Made by a program: the position numbers and the translations under genes
Shown: positions 17,209 to 25,847 of the stretch, piece by piece
Layout of the letters: the number at the start of each line of letters is the position of its first letter
Position numbering within the stretch: position 1 is the first letter of the stretch
The notes under the pieces: generated by a model
What the model saw: only the letters and a program-made list of their open reading frames with translations
What the model was told of the DNA's origin: nothing
Database searches by the model: none
Assembly: GCF_005863245.1 (NCBI RefSeq)
Contig: NZ_VBUT01000008.1
Span: forward strand, 124,001-188,000
From: Nocardia cyriacigeorgica
GTDB lineage: Bacteria; Actinomycetota; Actinomycetes; Mycobacteriales; Mycobacteriaceae
Length of the DNA stretch: 64,000 bases
Direction: 5' to 3'

Positions 17209-18030
17209 TCAGAGCCCCTCGATGAACTCACTCACCTCGGCGACGAAGCGTTCACGATCCTCGATGAACAGCCCGTGCTGGGCGTCCTCCCAGAACGAGG
17301 TGCGCGATTTCGGCGCCAGCTCGGCGATGTAGCGGCCGTTGTCGACCGGCACGACGGGATCGGCGGTGCCGTGCAGCACGAGCACCGGAACGTCGAGGTT
17401 GCGCAGGGTCTCGGAGTTGTCCACCGTCCGGTAGAACAGGGCCTTGCGCACGAACGGGGGAGTGGAGAGGCTGGCGCCGAACAGGCGCTGCGCGTCGACG
17501 CCCTTGTCCGCACCCGGTCCGGTGTTCGAATTGCCGAAGGCCGCGAAACCGCGCATGGCCCGGCCCGCGCTCTCTTCGAACACCGAGGGGATCGCGGTCT
17601 GCATGGCCGGGCCGACCGCCGCGCCCGGGACGTCGGGGCCGATATTGGCCAGCGAGCCACTGTAGATCACGCCCGCGATCGCGCCGGTGCCGTACGCGGT
17701 CAGGTAATCGCTGATGGCGATGCCGCCGTAGGACCAGCCGAGCAGCACGGCGCCGGAGTCGATGGATTCGGCCGACAGCACGGCGGCCAGGTCGGCGGCC
17801 CAATTCTTCGGATCGTCGTAGCCGCTTTCCGGTGCGTCCGAGTAGCCGTGCCCGCGCAGGTCGACCGCGATGACGCGGTAGCGCTCGGCGAAATCATCGG
17901 CGGCGGAGCCCCAGCACCGCAGGTTCGCCGACCATCCGTGCAGCAGCACCAGCGGTGTGCCCTCGGCCGGGCCGCTGACCCGGTAGACGATGGTTGTTCC
18001 GTCCGCGCTGACGACTTCCCGAATACCCAT
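17209..18030 (-). CDS. Alpha/beta hydrolase
   Basis: A 273-residue cytosolic hydrolase. The oxyanion motif is LLHGWSANLRCWG, the nucleophile elbow GWSYGG, the acid HGTADPVVPVD and the histidine DAQHGLFIEDRE. The DLRGHGYSD motif is typical of the haloperoxidase/epoxide-hydrolase subgroup. The substrate is unknown. It starts at ATG 18030, divergent from the SDR gene at 18154, sharing a 123-bp intergenic region. Confidence 0.88.
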   Translation of the reverse strand: MGIREVVSADGTTIVYRVSGPAEGTPLVLLHGWSANLRCWGSAADDFAERYRVIAVDLRGHGYSDAPESGYDDPKNWAADLAAVLSAESIDSGAVLLGWSYGGIAISDYLTAYGTGAIAGVIYSGSLANIGPDVPGAAVGPAMQTAIPSVFEESAGRAMRGFAAFGNSNTGPGADKGVDAQRLFGASLSTPPFVRKALFYRTVDNSETLRNLDVPVLVLHGTADPVVPVDNGRYIAELAPKSRTSFWEDAQHGLFIEDRERFVAEVSEFIEGL

Positions 18031-18153
18031 GGCGTCAGGCTAGCGGTCGGCCGGACGCGGCGGATGAGCCGAGCGCGCGATCGCAGTTCCGGGCGGATGT
18101 GATCCGTGCCGGGTGCGCGGCGATGCCGGTGGGGGCACTTTAGGCTCAGGGTT

Positions 18154-18891
18154 ATGAGTACTCGTACCGCTGTCGTCACCGGAGCCAGTTCGGGAATCGG
18201 GGAGGCCACCGCTCGCGAGCTCGCGAAGCAGGGCTACCACGTGTATGTCGGGGCCCGCAGGCTCGACCGGTTGCAGCGGCTGGCCGAGGAGATCGGCGGT
18301 ACCGCCCTCGAACTCGACGTGACCTCCGACGACTCGGTGCGGGCCTTCACCGATGCGATCGACCGGGTGGACGTGCTGGTCAACAACGCCGGCGGCGCGA
18401 AGGGCCTGGCGACGGTCGCCGAAGCCGATCTCGACGACTGGCGCTGGATGTGGGAGACAAACGTGCTCGGCACGCTGCGGGTGACCAAGGCGCTGCTGCC
18501 CAAGCTCATCGACTCCGGCGACGGGCTCATCGTCACCATCACCTCCGTGGCCGCCTTCCACGCCTACGACAACGGCTCCGGCTACACCTCCGCCAAGCAC
18601 GCCCAGGCCGTCCTGCACCGCACGCTGCGCGGCGAGCTGCTCGGCAAACCCGTGCGTCTCACCGAAATCGCGCCCGGCGCAGTGGAAACCGAGTTCTCCC
18701 TGGTCCGCTTCTCCGGCGACGAGGAGCGCGCCGCCAAGGTCTACGAAGGCATCGACCCCCTGGTAGCCCAGGACATCGCCGAAATCGTCGCCTTCACCGC
18801 CTCCCGCCCCCCGCACGTCAACCTCGACCAGATCATCGTCAAACCCCGCGACCAGGCCGACCCCGGCCGCTTCGCCCGCCGCACCTCCTGA
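18154..18891 (+). CDS. Short-chain dehydrogenase/reductase (Rv0484c-like)
   Basis: A 245-residue classical SDR with cofactor motif TGASSGIGEA, NNAG structural motif, catalytic Ser in TITSVAAFH and the Y-x-x-x-K motif YTSAK. It is an NAD(P)-dependent oxidoreductase of unknown substrate. ATG 18154 gives the normal SDR start directly before the first beta strand. It is probably the Rv0484c counterpart, but on the opposite strand relative to mshA from what I recall. A large imperfect hairpin follows the stop. Confidence 0.9.
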   Translation: MSTRTAVVTGASSGIGEATARELAKQGYHVYVGARRLDRLQRLAEEIGGTALELDVTSDDSVRAFTDAIDRVDVLVNNAGGAKGLATVAEADLDDWRWMWETNVLGTLRVTKALLPKLIDSGDGLIVTITSVAAFHAYDNGSGYTSAKHAQAVLHRTLRGELLGKPVRLTEIAPGAVETEFSLVRFSGDEERAAKVYEGIDPLVAQDIAEIVAFTASRPPHVNLDQIIVKPRDQADPGRFARRTS

Positions 18892-18899
18892 GGCGGCCG

Positions 18900-18956
18900 C
18901 GAGCGCTACATGAGCGAGAGGTCTTCTCGCGAAATGCCTCAGCCATGTAGCTCTCG
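18900..18956 (+). terminator. Nested imperfect hairpin after the SDR gene
   Basis: CGAGCGCTACATG (18900-18912) pairs with CATGTAGCTCTCG (18944-18956) with one mismatch. The enclosed sequence contains a smaller GAGAG/CTCGC stem. It begins nine bases after the stop codon. Confidence 0.5.
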
Positions 18957-19021
18957 GCGGTGTCACACTGGCGGGCGCTACCTCGTCGGTGTGGTGACCG
19001 AGCCGGATGTTGGAGGTAGTG

Positions 19022-19777
19022 ATGCGGGTTGCGGTGCTGGGTGCCAGTGGGCGGATCGGCCGTGAGGTCGTGGATGTTTTGAAGAATCAGGGTTATGAGG
19101 TGGCCGCGGTGACGCGGGCGGCCGGGGTGGACGCCTACAGCGGTGCCGGGTTGGCCCCGGCTCTGGCCGGTGCGGATGTGGTGGTCGACGCGACCAACGC
19201 GTCGACGACGGAAACCGCTGCGGTACAAGACTTCTTCGCCACCATCGCCCGGAATGTGCAGGAGGCGGCGTCGGCGTCGGGGGTGCGGCGGATCGTGCTG
19301 GTGTCGATCATCGGCATCGACGCGTTCACCGCGGGCCATTACGCCGGCAAGCTCGCCCATGAGCGTGCCTACCGGGAAGGCCCGCTGCCGGTGCGGATTC
19401 TGCGGGCCGCGCAGTTCCACGAATTCACCGAGATGATGCTGGACTGGAACACCCGTGGCGACAGCGCTTACATTCCGGCGACACGCACTCAGCTGGTCGC
19501 CGCGCGCACGGTGGCCGAGGAGCTGGTGAGGCTGGCGCTCGCCGATTCCGCACCCGAGATGACCGAGATCGCAGGCCCGGAGGAACTGAACCTGGCCGCG
19601 GCCACCGCGAGGCTGGCCGCACGTCGCGGTGCTCCGGCGCGGGTCGAAGAAATCATCGACGACCAGGATCCGAACCGCGACCTCCAGGCCGCCGGTGCGC
19701 TCCTGCCCGGTCCGGGCGCGATCATCGCGGGCCCGACCTTCGAGCAGTGGCTCGAGCAGCACTATCCGTCGAACTAG
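19022..19777 (+). CDS. NAD(P)-binding atypical SDR (NmrA/SDR_a5-like)
   Basis: A 251-residue protein with an N-terminal Rossmann motif (VAVLGASGRIGREVV), a conserved ADVVVDATNAS strand, and GVRRIVLVSIIGID in place of the classical catalytic triad. It resembles NAD(P)H-binding sugar-epimerase-like or NmrA-type proteins that often act as redox-cofactor sensors or quinone reductases. The ATG at 19022 has GGAGG five bases upstream. It stands alone between the SDR and the monooxygenase-fold gene. No substrate can be given. Confidence 0.82.
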   Translation: MRVAVLGASGRIGREVVDVLKNQGYEVAAVTRAAGVDAYSGAGLAPALAGADVVVDATNASTTETAAVQDFFATIARNVQEAASASGVRRIVLVSIIGIDAFTAGHYAGKLAHERAYREGPLPVRILRAAQFHEFTEMMLDWNTRGDSAYIPATRTQLVAARTVAEELVRLALADSAPEMTEIAGPEELNLAAATARLAARRGAPARVEEIIDDQDPNRDLQAAGALLPGPGAIIAGPTFEQWLEQHYPSN

Positions 19778-19945
19778 CCCGTCGAGGTGGACCGGCCGGC
19801 GAGATCACCTCGCCGACCGGCCCGGTTGGCGAGGTTGCCGGGAATGATCGCGGCGGCCTCTTGCCTAACGTGTCGGCTGGGGAGCATCGTGAAGAGCACC
19901 GGTGGCGCCACCGGGCGCTGCCCCGAAGCAGAGAGGGGGTGGATC

Positions 19946-20566
19946 GTGTACGCGCGATCTACCACGATTCAGGCGCAACCCTCCGCTATCGACGCCGGGA
20001 TTGCGCATATGCGTGATGTCGTGCTGCCAGAACTCCAAGAAATACCAGGGTGCGTCGGATTGTCCCTGATGGTCGACCGGACCAGTGGCCGCTGCATCGC
20101 CACCAGCTCCTGGGAGACCGAGGAAGCCATGCATGCCAGCACGGAGCGGGTCGGCCCGATCCGTGAACGCGCGATCGCCCTGTTCGGCGGGAGCGCGCAC
20201 GTCGAAGAATGGGAAATCGCCGGCCTGCACCGAGCCCACCGCACCCACGAGGGCGCCTGCGTGCGCGCGACCTGGGTGAAGACCGATCCCAGCCGCATCG
20301 ACGCGGCCATCGAGGTCTACAAGGCCAACACCCTGCCCGCGATGGAGGAACTCGACGGGTTCTGCAGCGCGAGCCTGATGGTCAACCGCAAGTCCGGCCG
20401 GGCCGTGTCCTGCACCACCTACGACGATGCCGAGGCCATGCGGCGCAGCCGGGAACAGTCGGCGGCCCTGCGCGTCGACGCCGCCAGGCAGACCGGGGTC
20501 GAGGCGCTCGACGTCCGCGAGTTCGAACTGGCGATCGCACACCTGCGGGTGCCGGAAATGGCGTGA
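19946..20566 (+). CDS. Tandem-domain antibiotic-biosynthesis-monooxygenase-like protein
   Basis: A 206-residue protein made of two similar dimeric alpha-beta-barrel units, about residues 1-95 and 100-200. Compare IPGCVGLSLMVDRTSGRCIA in the first with LDGFCSASLMVNRKSGRAVS in the second. Such ABM-like proteins include heme-degrading and quinone-forming monooxygenases and many of unknown role. The GTG at 19946 has AGAGGGGG six to seven bases upstream; the longer frame reaching 19787 has a poor N-terminus. It converges on another ABM-fold gene at 20628. Confidence 0.78.
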   Translation: MYARSTTIQAQPSAIDAGIAHMRDVVLPELQEIPGCVGLSLMVDRTSGRCIATSSWETEEAMHASTERVGPIRERAIALFGGSAHVEEWEIAGLHRAHRTHEGACVRATWVKTDPSRIDAAIEVYKANTLPAMEELDGFCSASLMVNRKSGRAVSCTTYDDAEAMRRSREQSAALRVDAARQTGVEALDVREFELAIAHLRVPEMA

Positions 20567-20594
20567 GGTTGCCGGAAGTTCGATGACGCGTGCC

Positions 20595-20630
20595 TGAACC
20601 GGTGGGTCGAGACGGCGGCCCACCGGTTCA
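20595..20630. terminator. Bidirectional terminator hairpin
   Basis: TGAACCGGTGGG (20595-20606) pairs perfectly with 20619-20630. It lies between two convergent genes, and its right arm contains the TGA stop of the leftward one. Confidence 0.75.
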
Positions 20631-20963
20631 TCGTGCCTCGGGCACGTCCCGGAAGCTGTAGTGGCGGACCTGTTCGCAGACGGTGACCGAGTATTCGCTG
20701 TAGAAATCCGTGCGGCCGAGCTGCTGGGCGCGGCGGTGTTCGGGGTCCGCGCGCCAGGCGTCGTGGCCGGCGCGGTTGTCGAAGACGACGATGGACACGC
20801 GTTCACCGTCGGCCGCGGTGAACGACTTGATATCGCGGAAACCGGGCATGGCCCTGGCGCGTTCCTCCATCCGATCGGCCATCGCGGAATAGCCGTTGGC
20901 CTCGGCGTCCGGGCGCAGCCGCGAACGGAAGATGGTCACGATCTGAGGGTGTTCATCGGTCAC
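20628..20963 (-). CDS. Antibiotic biosynthesis monooxygenase family protein
   Basis: A 111-residue single-domain ABM protein (VTIFRSRLRPDAEANGYSAM, PGFRDIKSFTAADGERVSIV, ending EQVRHYSFRDVPEAR). The fold is a dimeric alpha-beta barrel; function is unknown. The GTG at 20963 is inferred from where protein-like sequence begins; its ribosome binding site is weak. The reading frame continues upstream to 21446, but that part is Pro/Arg-rich and crosses a tandem repeat, so it is excluded. Confidence 0.75.
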   Translation of the reverse strand: MTDEHPQIVTIFRSRLRPDAEANGYSAMADRMEERARAMPGFRDIKSFTAADGERVSIVVFDNRAGHDAWRADPEHRRAQQLGRTDFYSEYSVTVCEQVRHYSFRDVPEAR

Positions 20964-21325
20964 CTGCCGAGCATGCGTCGGCGGGTGATCGAGCGCCAGC
21001 GGATTTCGCGCTGAGTGCTGCCCGTCTTTCCGCCTCGGGCTCAGCGAGGGTCGAGATGTGGCTCGCTCCGGTGGCGGGAGAAAGGTGCGCGGGGTGCTGT
21101 GCCGGCCGAGGCGCCTGCGGAATCCGGGCCGTCGGCGTGGAGCCGCAGCCGTGGGCGTGGAGCCGCAGCCGTGGGCGTGGAACCGCAGTAATCCCACCGC
21201 CTCCGAGATCACGGTTCTGGTACCCGCTCTCGCGACTGAGGCGCGGCAGCTCAGCAGTTGTGTCGCGGGTCGAGCCGGTGCCAGGTGGGCGACAATCGGG
21301 TTCGCACATCGATCAGGGAGGCTGC
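20964..21325. other. 362-bp divergent intergenic region
   Basis: It separates the leftward ABM gene from the rightward ROK kinase. It holds a three-copy 20-bp tandem repeat at 21131-21190. No gene is supported. Confidence 0.55.
21131..21190. repeat. Three 20-bp tandem repeats
   Basis: Units at 21131, 21151 and 21171 follow GTGGGCGTGGAGCCGCAGCC. The first differs at one base, and the third at three (one internal, two at the end). A minisatellite-like array in a divergent promoter region. Confidence 0.9.
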
Positions 21326-22222
21326 GTGGCGGTTCTGGCGCTCGATATCGGGGCGACGAAGTTCGCGGCCGGGGTCGTCGACGAAAAGAGCCGGGTGAGT
21401 GCGGTGCGGCGCGTCGCGGTTCCGGAGTCAGAGGTGTGGGAGGCATGCCGGTCGCTGCTGCTCGAGGTGGCCGCGGGGGAGTCGGTGAGCGCGGTCGGGA
21501 TCGGATCGGCGGGGCCGGTGGATGTGCCCGCGGGAGTTGCCGGGCCGCTCAATATCCCCGAATGGCGCGACGGATTCGCGATCGTATCGGCGGTCGGCGA
21601 GCTGTTTCCCGGTGCCGCGGTGCGATTCGCCATCGACGGCGCGTGTCTGGCCCTGGCCGAACACCATTCGGGGGCGCTGCGTGGTGTGCCGAACGCGCTG
21701 GCGATGACGGTGTCGTCCGGGATCGGCGGTGGACTGCTGGTGGACGGCCGCGTCGCCTCCGGTCGCACCGGCAACGCCGGCCATATCGGTCACATCGTCG
21801 TCCCCGGCTGGGATGTGCCGTGTGCTTGCGGCGGATTCGGCTGCGTCGAGGCCGTCGCGAGTGGGATGTCGTCGGCACGGTGGGCCAGGGAGCGGGGTTG
21901 GACGGGTGCGAACGGTGCCGAGTTGGCGGAAGCTGCTGCGGCCGGGGATCCGATCGCGGTCGCCGCGCTCGACCGGGCGGGCACCGCGCTCGGCCAGGCC
22001 ATCAGCTCGGCCGCGGCGCTGCTCGACGTCGATACCGTCGTCATCGGCGGCGGCTTCGCACACTCCGGCGAACCGCTCTGGGGACCGATGCGCGCGGCCA
22101 TCGCCCGGCACGCGGGCCTGAACTTCATCCGCGACCTGCGCGTGGAGCTGTCGACGCTCGCCGACGGCGCCACCCTCGTCGGCGCCGCCATCCTCGCGGC
22201 AGACCTGCCCGCACCCGGCTGA
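21326..22222 (+). CDS. ROK-family sugar kinase
   Basis: A 298-residue ROK protein. It has the N-terminal phosphate-binding motif LALDIGATKFAAGVVD, the ROK signature region around SSGIGGGLLVDGRVASGRTG, NAGHIGHI, and the zinc-binding CACGGFGCVEAVASG. It lacks an N-terminal helix-turn-helix, so it is a kinase (glucokinase or similar hexose kinase) rather than a repressor. The GTG at 21326 is preceded by AGGGAGG four bases upstream, and longer readings run through the tandem repeat. Substrate specificity cannot be decided. Confidence 0.88.
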   Translation: MAVLALDIGATKFAAGVVDEKSRVSAVRRVAVPESEVWEACRSLLLEVAAGESVSAVGIGSAGPVDVPAGVAGPLNIPEWRDGFAIVSAVGELFPGAAVRFAIDGACLALAEHHSGALRGVPNALAMTVSSGIGGGLLVDGRVASGRTGNAGHIGHIVVPGWDVPCACGGFGCVEAVASGMSSARWARERGWTGANGAELAEAAAAGDPIAVAALDRAGTALGQAISSAAALLDVDTVVIGGGFAHSGEPLWGPMRAAIARHAGLNFIRDLRVELSTLADGATLVGAAILAADLPAPG

Positions 22223-22388
22223 GCGCCGCACCAGGCCCCGCATCGCGCCGGCTCGCCGCTGGCCGCCGAGGCCTGCTCACTCGGGTCGACCGCTCGCCCG
22301 CGCCGAGTTGCCCCCGATCCCCTGACCGGCACGTCCACCGCTCGAGGTGCCCGCCCGCCACCGATCCGGCCATGGCAGGATGGCCCGC

Positions 22389-23126
22389 ATGACGTACACC
22401 CTCGTGTTGCTGCGCCACGGCGAGAGCGAATGGAATGCCCTGAATCTGTTCACCGGCTGGGTGGACGTCCATCTGACGGACAAGGGCATCGCCGAGGGCA
22501 AGCGGGCCGGTGAACTGCTGGCCGAGCACGGCATCCTGCCCGACATCGTCTACACCTCGCTGCTGCGCCGCGCGATCAGCACCGCCAATATCGCCCTCGA
22601 CGCCGCCGACCGGCACTGGATTCCGGTGGTGCGTGACTGGCGTCTGAACGAGCGGCACTACGGCGAGTTGCAGGGCAAGAACAAGGCCCAGATCCGCGAC
22701 AAGTACGGCGACGAGCAGTTCATGCTGTGGCGTCGCAGCTATGACACCCCGCCGCCGCCGATCGAGGCCGACAACGAGTACAGCCAGACCGGCGACCCGC
22801 GCTACGCCGGAATCGAGGTGCCGCGCACCGAATGCCTGCTCGATGTGGTGAACCGGATGGTGCCCTACTGGGAGTCGACCATCTCCAAGGATCTGCTCTC
22901 GGGCAAGACCGTGCTGGTGGCCGCGCATGGCAACTCGCTGCGCGCGCTGGTCAAGCACCTGGACCAGATCTCCGATGACGATATCGCCGGCCTGAACATC
23001 CCCACCGGCATCCCGCTGCGCTACGAGCTCGACGAGGACTTGCGTCCGGTGCGTCCGCGCGAATACCTCGACCCGGAAGCCGCGGCCGCCGGTGCCGCCG
23101 CCGTCGCGAGCCAGGGTGGCAAGTAA
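22389..23126 (+). CDS. gpmA: 2,3-bisphosphoglycerate-dependent phosphoglycerate mutase
   Basis: A 245-residue glycolytic enzyme interconverting 3- and 2-phosphoglycerate. The phospho-acceptor is His10 in LLRHGESEWN. The GWVDVHLTDKG loop, the ERHYGELQGKNKAQ motif and the second catalytic His in VAAHGNSLRALVKHL are intact. ATG 22389 has AGGA eight bases upstream. It is the Gpm1/Rv0489 counterpart, followed by a strong terminator and, after an unrelated hydrolase gene, by senX3-regX3. Confidence 0.96.
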   Translation: MTYTLVLLRHGESEWNALNLFTGWVDVHLTDKGIAEGKRAGELLAEHGILPDIVYTSLLRRAISTANIALDAADRHWIPVVRDWRLNERHYGELQGKNKAQIRDKYGDEQFMLWRRSYDTPPPPIEADNEYSQTGDPRYAGIEVPRTECLLDVVNRMVPYWESTISKDLLSGKTVLVAAHGNSLRALVKHLDQISDDDIAGLNIPTGIPLRYELDEDLRPVRPREYLDPEAAAAGAAAVASQGGK

Positions 23127-23146
23127 GCACCTTCCCGCACTCTCTC

Positions 23147-23181
23147 AGCGCGCCGCGTCTCACTCCGAGACGCGGCGCGCT
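23147..23181 (+). terminator. Strong hairpin terminator after gpmA
   Basis: A 15-bp perfect stem (AGCGCGCCGCGTCTC with its complement), a five-base loop, then AGCGTTTCG. It starts 20 bp after the gpmA stop. Confidence 0.85.
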
Positions 23182-23301
23182 AGCGTTTCGGCCCGATAAC
23201 CGCCCCGTCCGTCTGGGTCGGTCACCGCTTCCGCGCTGCCGAAATGCCCTGCAAAAACACCGTCCGACCGGCCGCCGAGCGCATTAAGTGACTGACGATT
23301 A

Positions 23302-23315
23302 TTACCGCGCGGTAA
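23302..23315 (+). promoter_or_regulatory. Perfect palindrome TTACCGCGCGGTAA
   Basis: A 14-bp uninterrupted palindrome in an AT-richer patch, 53 bp upstream of the CocE-like hydrolase start. It is a candidate operator of a dimeric (for example TetR-type) regulator that is not encoded next to it. Confidence 0.55.
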
Positions 23316-23368
23316 GGGGTGTGTAGGCTGCTGACCGTCTGACCAGTGCGAGAGGTGGGTCACGTCCG

Positions 23369-25420
23369 ATGAAGTACGTCTTACGGGCCGTTGTGATGAT
23401 GGTGGCGGCGGTGCTGCTCGTTCCCCTGCTGGGGCAGAGCGCGCTCGCGACGCCCGCGGCGGCCGGTCCGGACGGTGGTGCGGCAGGCGCGAGCTGGGCC
23501 GCGACCCATGACGGCCCCCAGCAGTACCCCAAGATCCACATCGAATGGGACGTGCCCATCACGATGAGCGACGGCACGGTGCTCAAGGGCAACGTCTATC
23601 GTCCGGCCGACGAATCCGGGCACCCGGTCGACACGAAGACGCCCACCATCGTCAACATGACGCCCTACACCAAGTTGGTGTCGAATCTGGCCGATCACGC
23701 CGGGTCCATCCCCGGCCTGTCCGACGCGCTGCTGCAACTGCTGCGCGATATCGACTTCAGCGGCACGCCGCTGTCCGGCGTCACCGACCTGACCAAGGCC
23801 TTCGCCGGTGGTGAGCTGCGCAATTTCGCCGTCGACCGGCAGCTGGTGAAGAGCGGCTACTCGCAGGTCGTGGTCGATGTGCGCGGAACCGGCTTCTCCC
23901 AAGGTGTCTGGGACATGCTGCGCGATCGGGAACAGCAGGACACCGTCGAGGTGATCGACTGGGCCTCGAAGCAGCCGTGGTCGACCGGCAAGATCGGCAT
24001 GAACGGCATCTCCTACTCCGGCATCAACCAGGTGCAGGCCGCCGAGAAGCAGCCGGCCGCGCTGAAGGCGATCTTCCCGGTGGTTCCCGGTAGCGACCTG
24101 GCCAACGACGTGCTCATGCCCGGCGGTGGCTTCGGCTTCAACTTCATCCCGCTGTGGCTGACCGCGATCAACGGCCTCAAATGGGTGCCGGATGTGTCCT
24201 CGCTGGTCCTCGGCACCTTCGACCAGCAGTGGCTCACCGACCGGATGGCCTCGCCGTTCACCTACCTCGACGTCTTCCTCAACGCCTACACCAAGGTGAA
24301 CATCAACGACATCGACCCGCGCCTGCACGGCATGCTCGACCACACCAGCCCGGAACGGCAAGCGTGGCTGGGTGATCCGTCGAAGATCAAGACGCCCACA
24401 TTCGTGGTCGGCGGCTGGCACGACCTGTTCACCTACTCCGAATCCAAGATCTACAACAAGATCTCGCTGCCGCCGGGCCAGAAGCAGCTGCTGATGGGCA
24501 ACACCTATCACCTGAACTCCGGCAACGAGTACGGCAAGCCCGGTCTGCCGCCGCGCCTGGATGTGTTGCAGCGCGCGTGGTTCGACAAGTGGCTCAAGGG
24601 CATCGACAACGGCATCGACAGCTACGGTCCGGTGACGCTGCGTCAGCAGGGCGGCGGCTGGGTCACCCGCGACGGCTTCGGCGAATCGGCCCCGGCCGAC
24701 CAGCGTGCCGAGCACCGGCGGATGTATCTGTCGGCCGCGCCGAGCGGTACCGCGCGCAGCGTGCACGACGGCTCGCTCACCGCGGGCGCCAACGCCGACA
24801 CCGCCCGCCTGACCGTGGCGCCCGGCCTCACCAGCCTGTGCTCCAACGATGCCGCGCAGGGCACCGCGGGCGTGCTGTCGATCATCGACGGCTGCGCCAA
24901 GGACTCCCGCATCCAGGAACTCAACGGGCTGACCTTCACCAGTGCGCCGGTCGCCGAGGCGACCACCGTCTCCGGCCCGATCGCGGTGCGGCTCAATACC
25001 GTTCAGGACGCCACCGACGGCTACTGGGTGGTGACGGTCAACGATGTCGCGCCCGACGGCCAGTCGACGGTGCTGTCCTCCGGTCAGCTGATGGCATCGC
25101 TGCGCGAGGTCGATCAGGCCAACAGCAGCCGCTCGGCCAACGGCGATTACACCGACCCGCGCCCGTTCACCTCGATCGAGAAGCGCAAGAAGACCGTCCC
25201 CGGCGAGGCCACCACCCTCGATATCGGCCTGCCCGCCACCGAGGCGCTGCTGAAGCCGGGTCACCGGCTGCGCGTGGACGTCTACGCGGGCAACTTCCCG
25301 AAGGGCCTGCCGATCCTGCCCATGCTGGCCGACACCGAGCTGAAGCCGCAGCACGTGCAGCTGGACCCGCAGCGCCCGAGCTTCGTCAATATCCCGGTGC
25401 GGGGCAACACCGGCTGGTGA
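23369..25420 (+). CDS. Secreted CocE/NonD-family hydrolase
   Basis: A 683-residue protein with a Sec signal peptide (MKYVLRAVVMMVAAVLLVPL, cleavage probably near ALA-TPA). An alpha/beta-hydrolase domain of the X-Pro dipeptidyl-peptidase (S15/CocE) class follows. The nucleophile elbow is GISYSG, preceded by YSQVVVDVRGTGFSQG. The acidic and His residues lie near GGWHDLF and MGNTYHL. The C-terminal third is the jelly-roll domain of this family (SGPIAVRLNTVQ, LDIGLPATEALLKPGHRLR). It acts outside the cell on an ester, amide or peptide; the actual substrate is unknown. It carries an upstream palindrome and two downstream hairpins. Confidence 0.92.
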   Translation: MKYVLRAVVMMVAAVLLVPLLGQSALATPAAAGPDGGAAGASWAATHDGPQQYPKIHIEWDVPITMSDGTVLKGNVYRPADESGHPVDTKTPTIVNMTPYTKLVSNLADHAGSIPGLSDALLQLLRDIDFSGTPLSGVTDLTKAFAGGELRNFAVDRQLVKSGYSQVVVDVRGTGFSQGVWDMLRDREQQDTVEVIDWASKQPWSTGKIGMNGISYSGINQVQAAEKQPAALKAIFPVVPGSDLANDVLMPGGGFGFNFIPLWLTAINGLKWVPDVSSLVLGTFDQQWLTDRMASPFTYLDVFLNAYTKVNINDIDPRLHGMLDHTSPERQAWLGDPSKIKTPTFVVGGWHDLFTYSESKIYNKISLPPGQKQLLMGNTYHLNSGNEYGKPGLPPRLDVLQRAWFDKWLKGIDNGIDSYGPVTLRQQGGGWVTRDGFGESAPADQRAEHRRMYLSAAPSGTARSVHDGSLTAGANADTARLTVAPGLTSLCSNDAAQGTAGVLSIIDGCAKDSRIQELNGLTFTSAPVAEATTVSGPIAVRLNTVQDATDGYWVVTVNDVAPDGQSTVLSSGQLMASLREVDQANSSRSANGDYTDPRPFTSIEKRKKTVPGEATTLDIGLPATEALLKPGHRLRVDVYAGNFPKGLPILPMLADTELKPQHVQLDPQRPSFVNIPVRGNTGW

Positions 25421-25447
25421 TGCCCACCCTCGGCCGTCCCTGATCCG

Positions 25448-25537
25448 GGCGCGGCGATCACGGAGGGGAATCGCCGCGCCGACTTGGCTGGTCGCAGCGG
25501 GGCCGCGTGAGTTGTGGAACTCGCGCGGCCCCGCTGC
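25448..25537 (+). terminator. Two tandem hairpins after the CocE-like gene
   Basis: Hairpin 1 is GGCGCGGCGAT (25448-25458) with 25470-25480. Hairpin 2 is the 14-bp GCAGCGGGGCCGCG (25494-25507) with 25524-25537, plus an inner GAGTT/AACTC stem. Double terminators insulate the senX3-regX3 operon from the secreted hydrolase. Confidence 0.8.
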
Positions 25538-25748
25538 TCGTTGTCACGCCGTGGGCTGGTCGAGCGGCGCAGGTACCGGGGCGCACCGGCGCGGGTCGAT
25601 TACCCCGCTCACGGGGCCGTCTGTGATCTGCTCGGCCCGATCTACGGCGAGTGGGTCGAGACCCACGGCGCCGCGGTCAACGCCGCCATGCACGACACGC
25701 CGTAACCACGGCGTTGCCCGGTTACGCCCGACTTTGGCCGAACAACAA

Positions 25749-25765
25749 GTGAACGCCTGGCTAAC
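25749..25765 (+). promoter_or_regulatory. Candidate RegX3/PHO-type direct repeat
   Basis: GTGAAC (25749-25754) and GCTAAC (25760-25765) are spaced with an 11-bp period. This resembles the direct-repeat half-sites bound by PhoP/RegX3-type response regulators. It lies about 85 bp upstream of senX3. RegX3 autoregulation is known in mycobacteria, but the site call here is weak. Confidence 0.3.
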
Positions 25766-25847
25766 GTCGACATAAGCACCTGTGACCTGCGTGAAACTTC
25801 GCGGACCTGGCGTGGCGGCCGCGGCTGGCGACCGTACGATTCATGGT

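Larger units (their letters stand above)
25421..25847. other. 427-bp intergenic region before senX3
   Basis: It holds two consecutive strong hairpins (25448-25480 and 25494-25537) and, near 25749-25765, a direct repeat resembling a phosphate box. A short open frame around 25514-25705 has no ribosome binding site or family resemblance and overlaps the second hairpin, so it is not called. Confidence 0.6.

Noticed and set aside
20964..21446. Long N-terminal extension of the leftward ABM gene
   Set aside because: The extra residues are Pro/Arg-rich and cross the 20-bp tandem repeat and the ROK kinase start. The GTG at 20963 is where family-like sequence begins.
23381..25354. 657-codon antisense open frame across the CocE-like gene
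   Set aside because: It is a mirror of a secreted hydrolase with signal peptide and catalytic motifs; the antisense protein has only GC-bias composition.
25514..25705. Short open frame before senX3
   Set aside because: No ribosome binding site, overlaps a strong terminator hairpin and matches no family.
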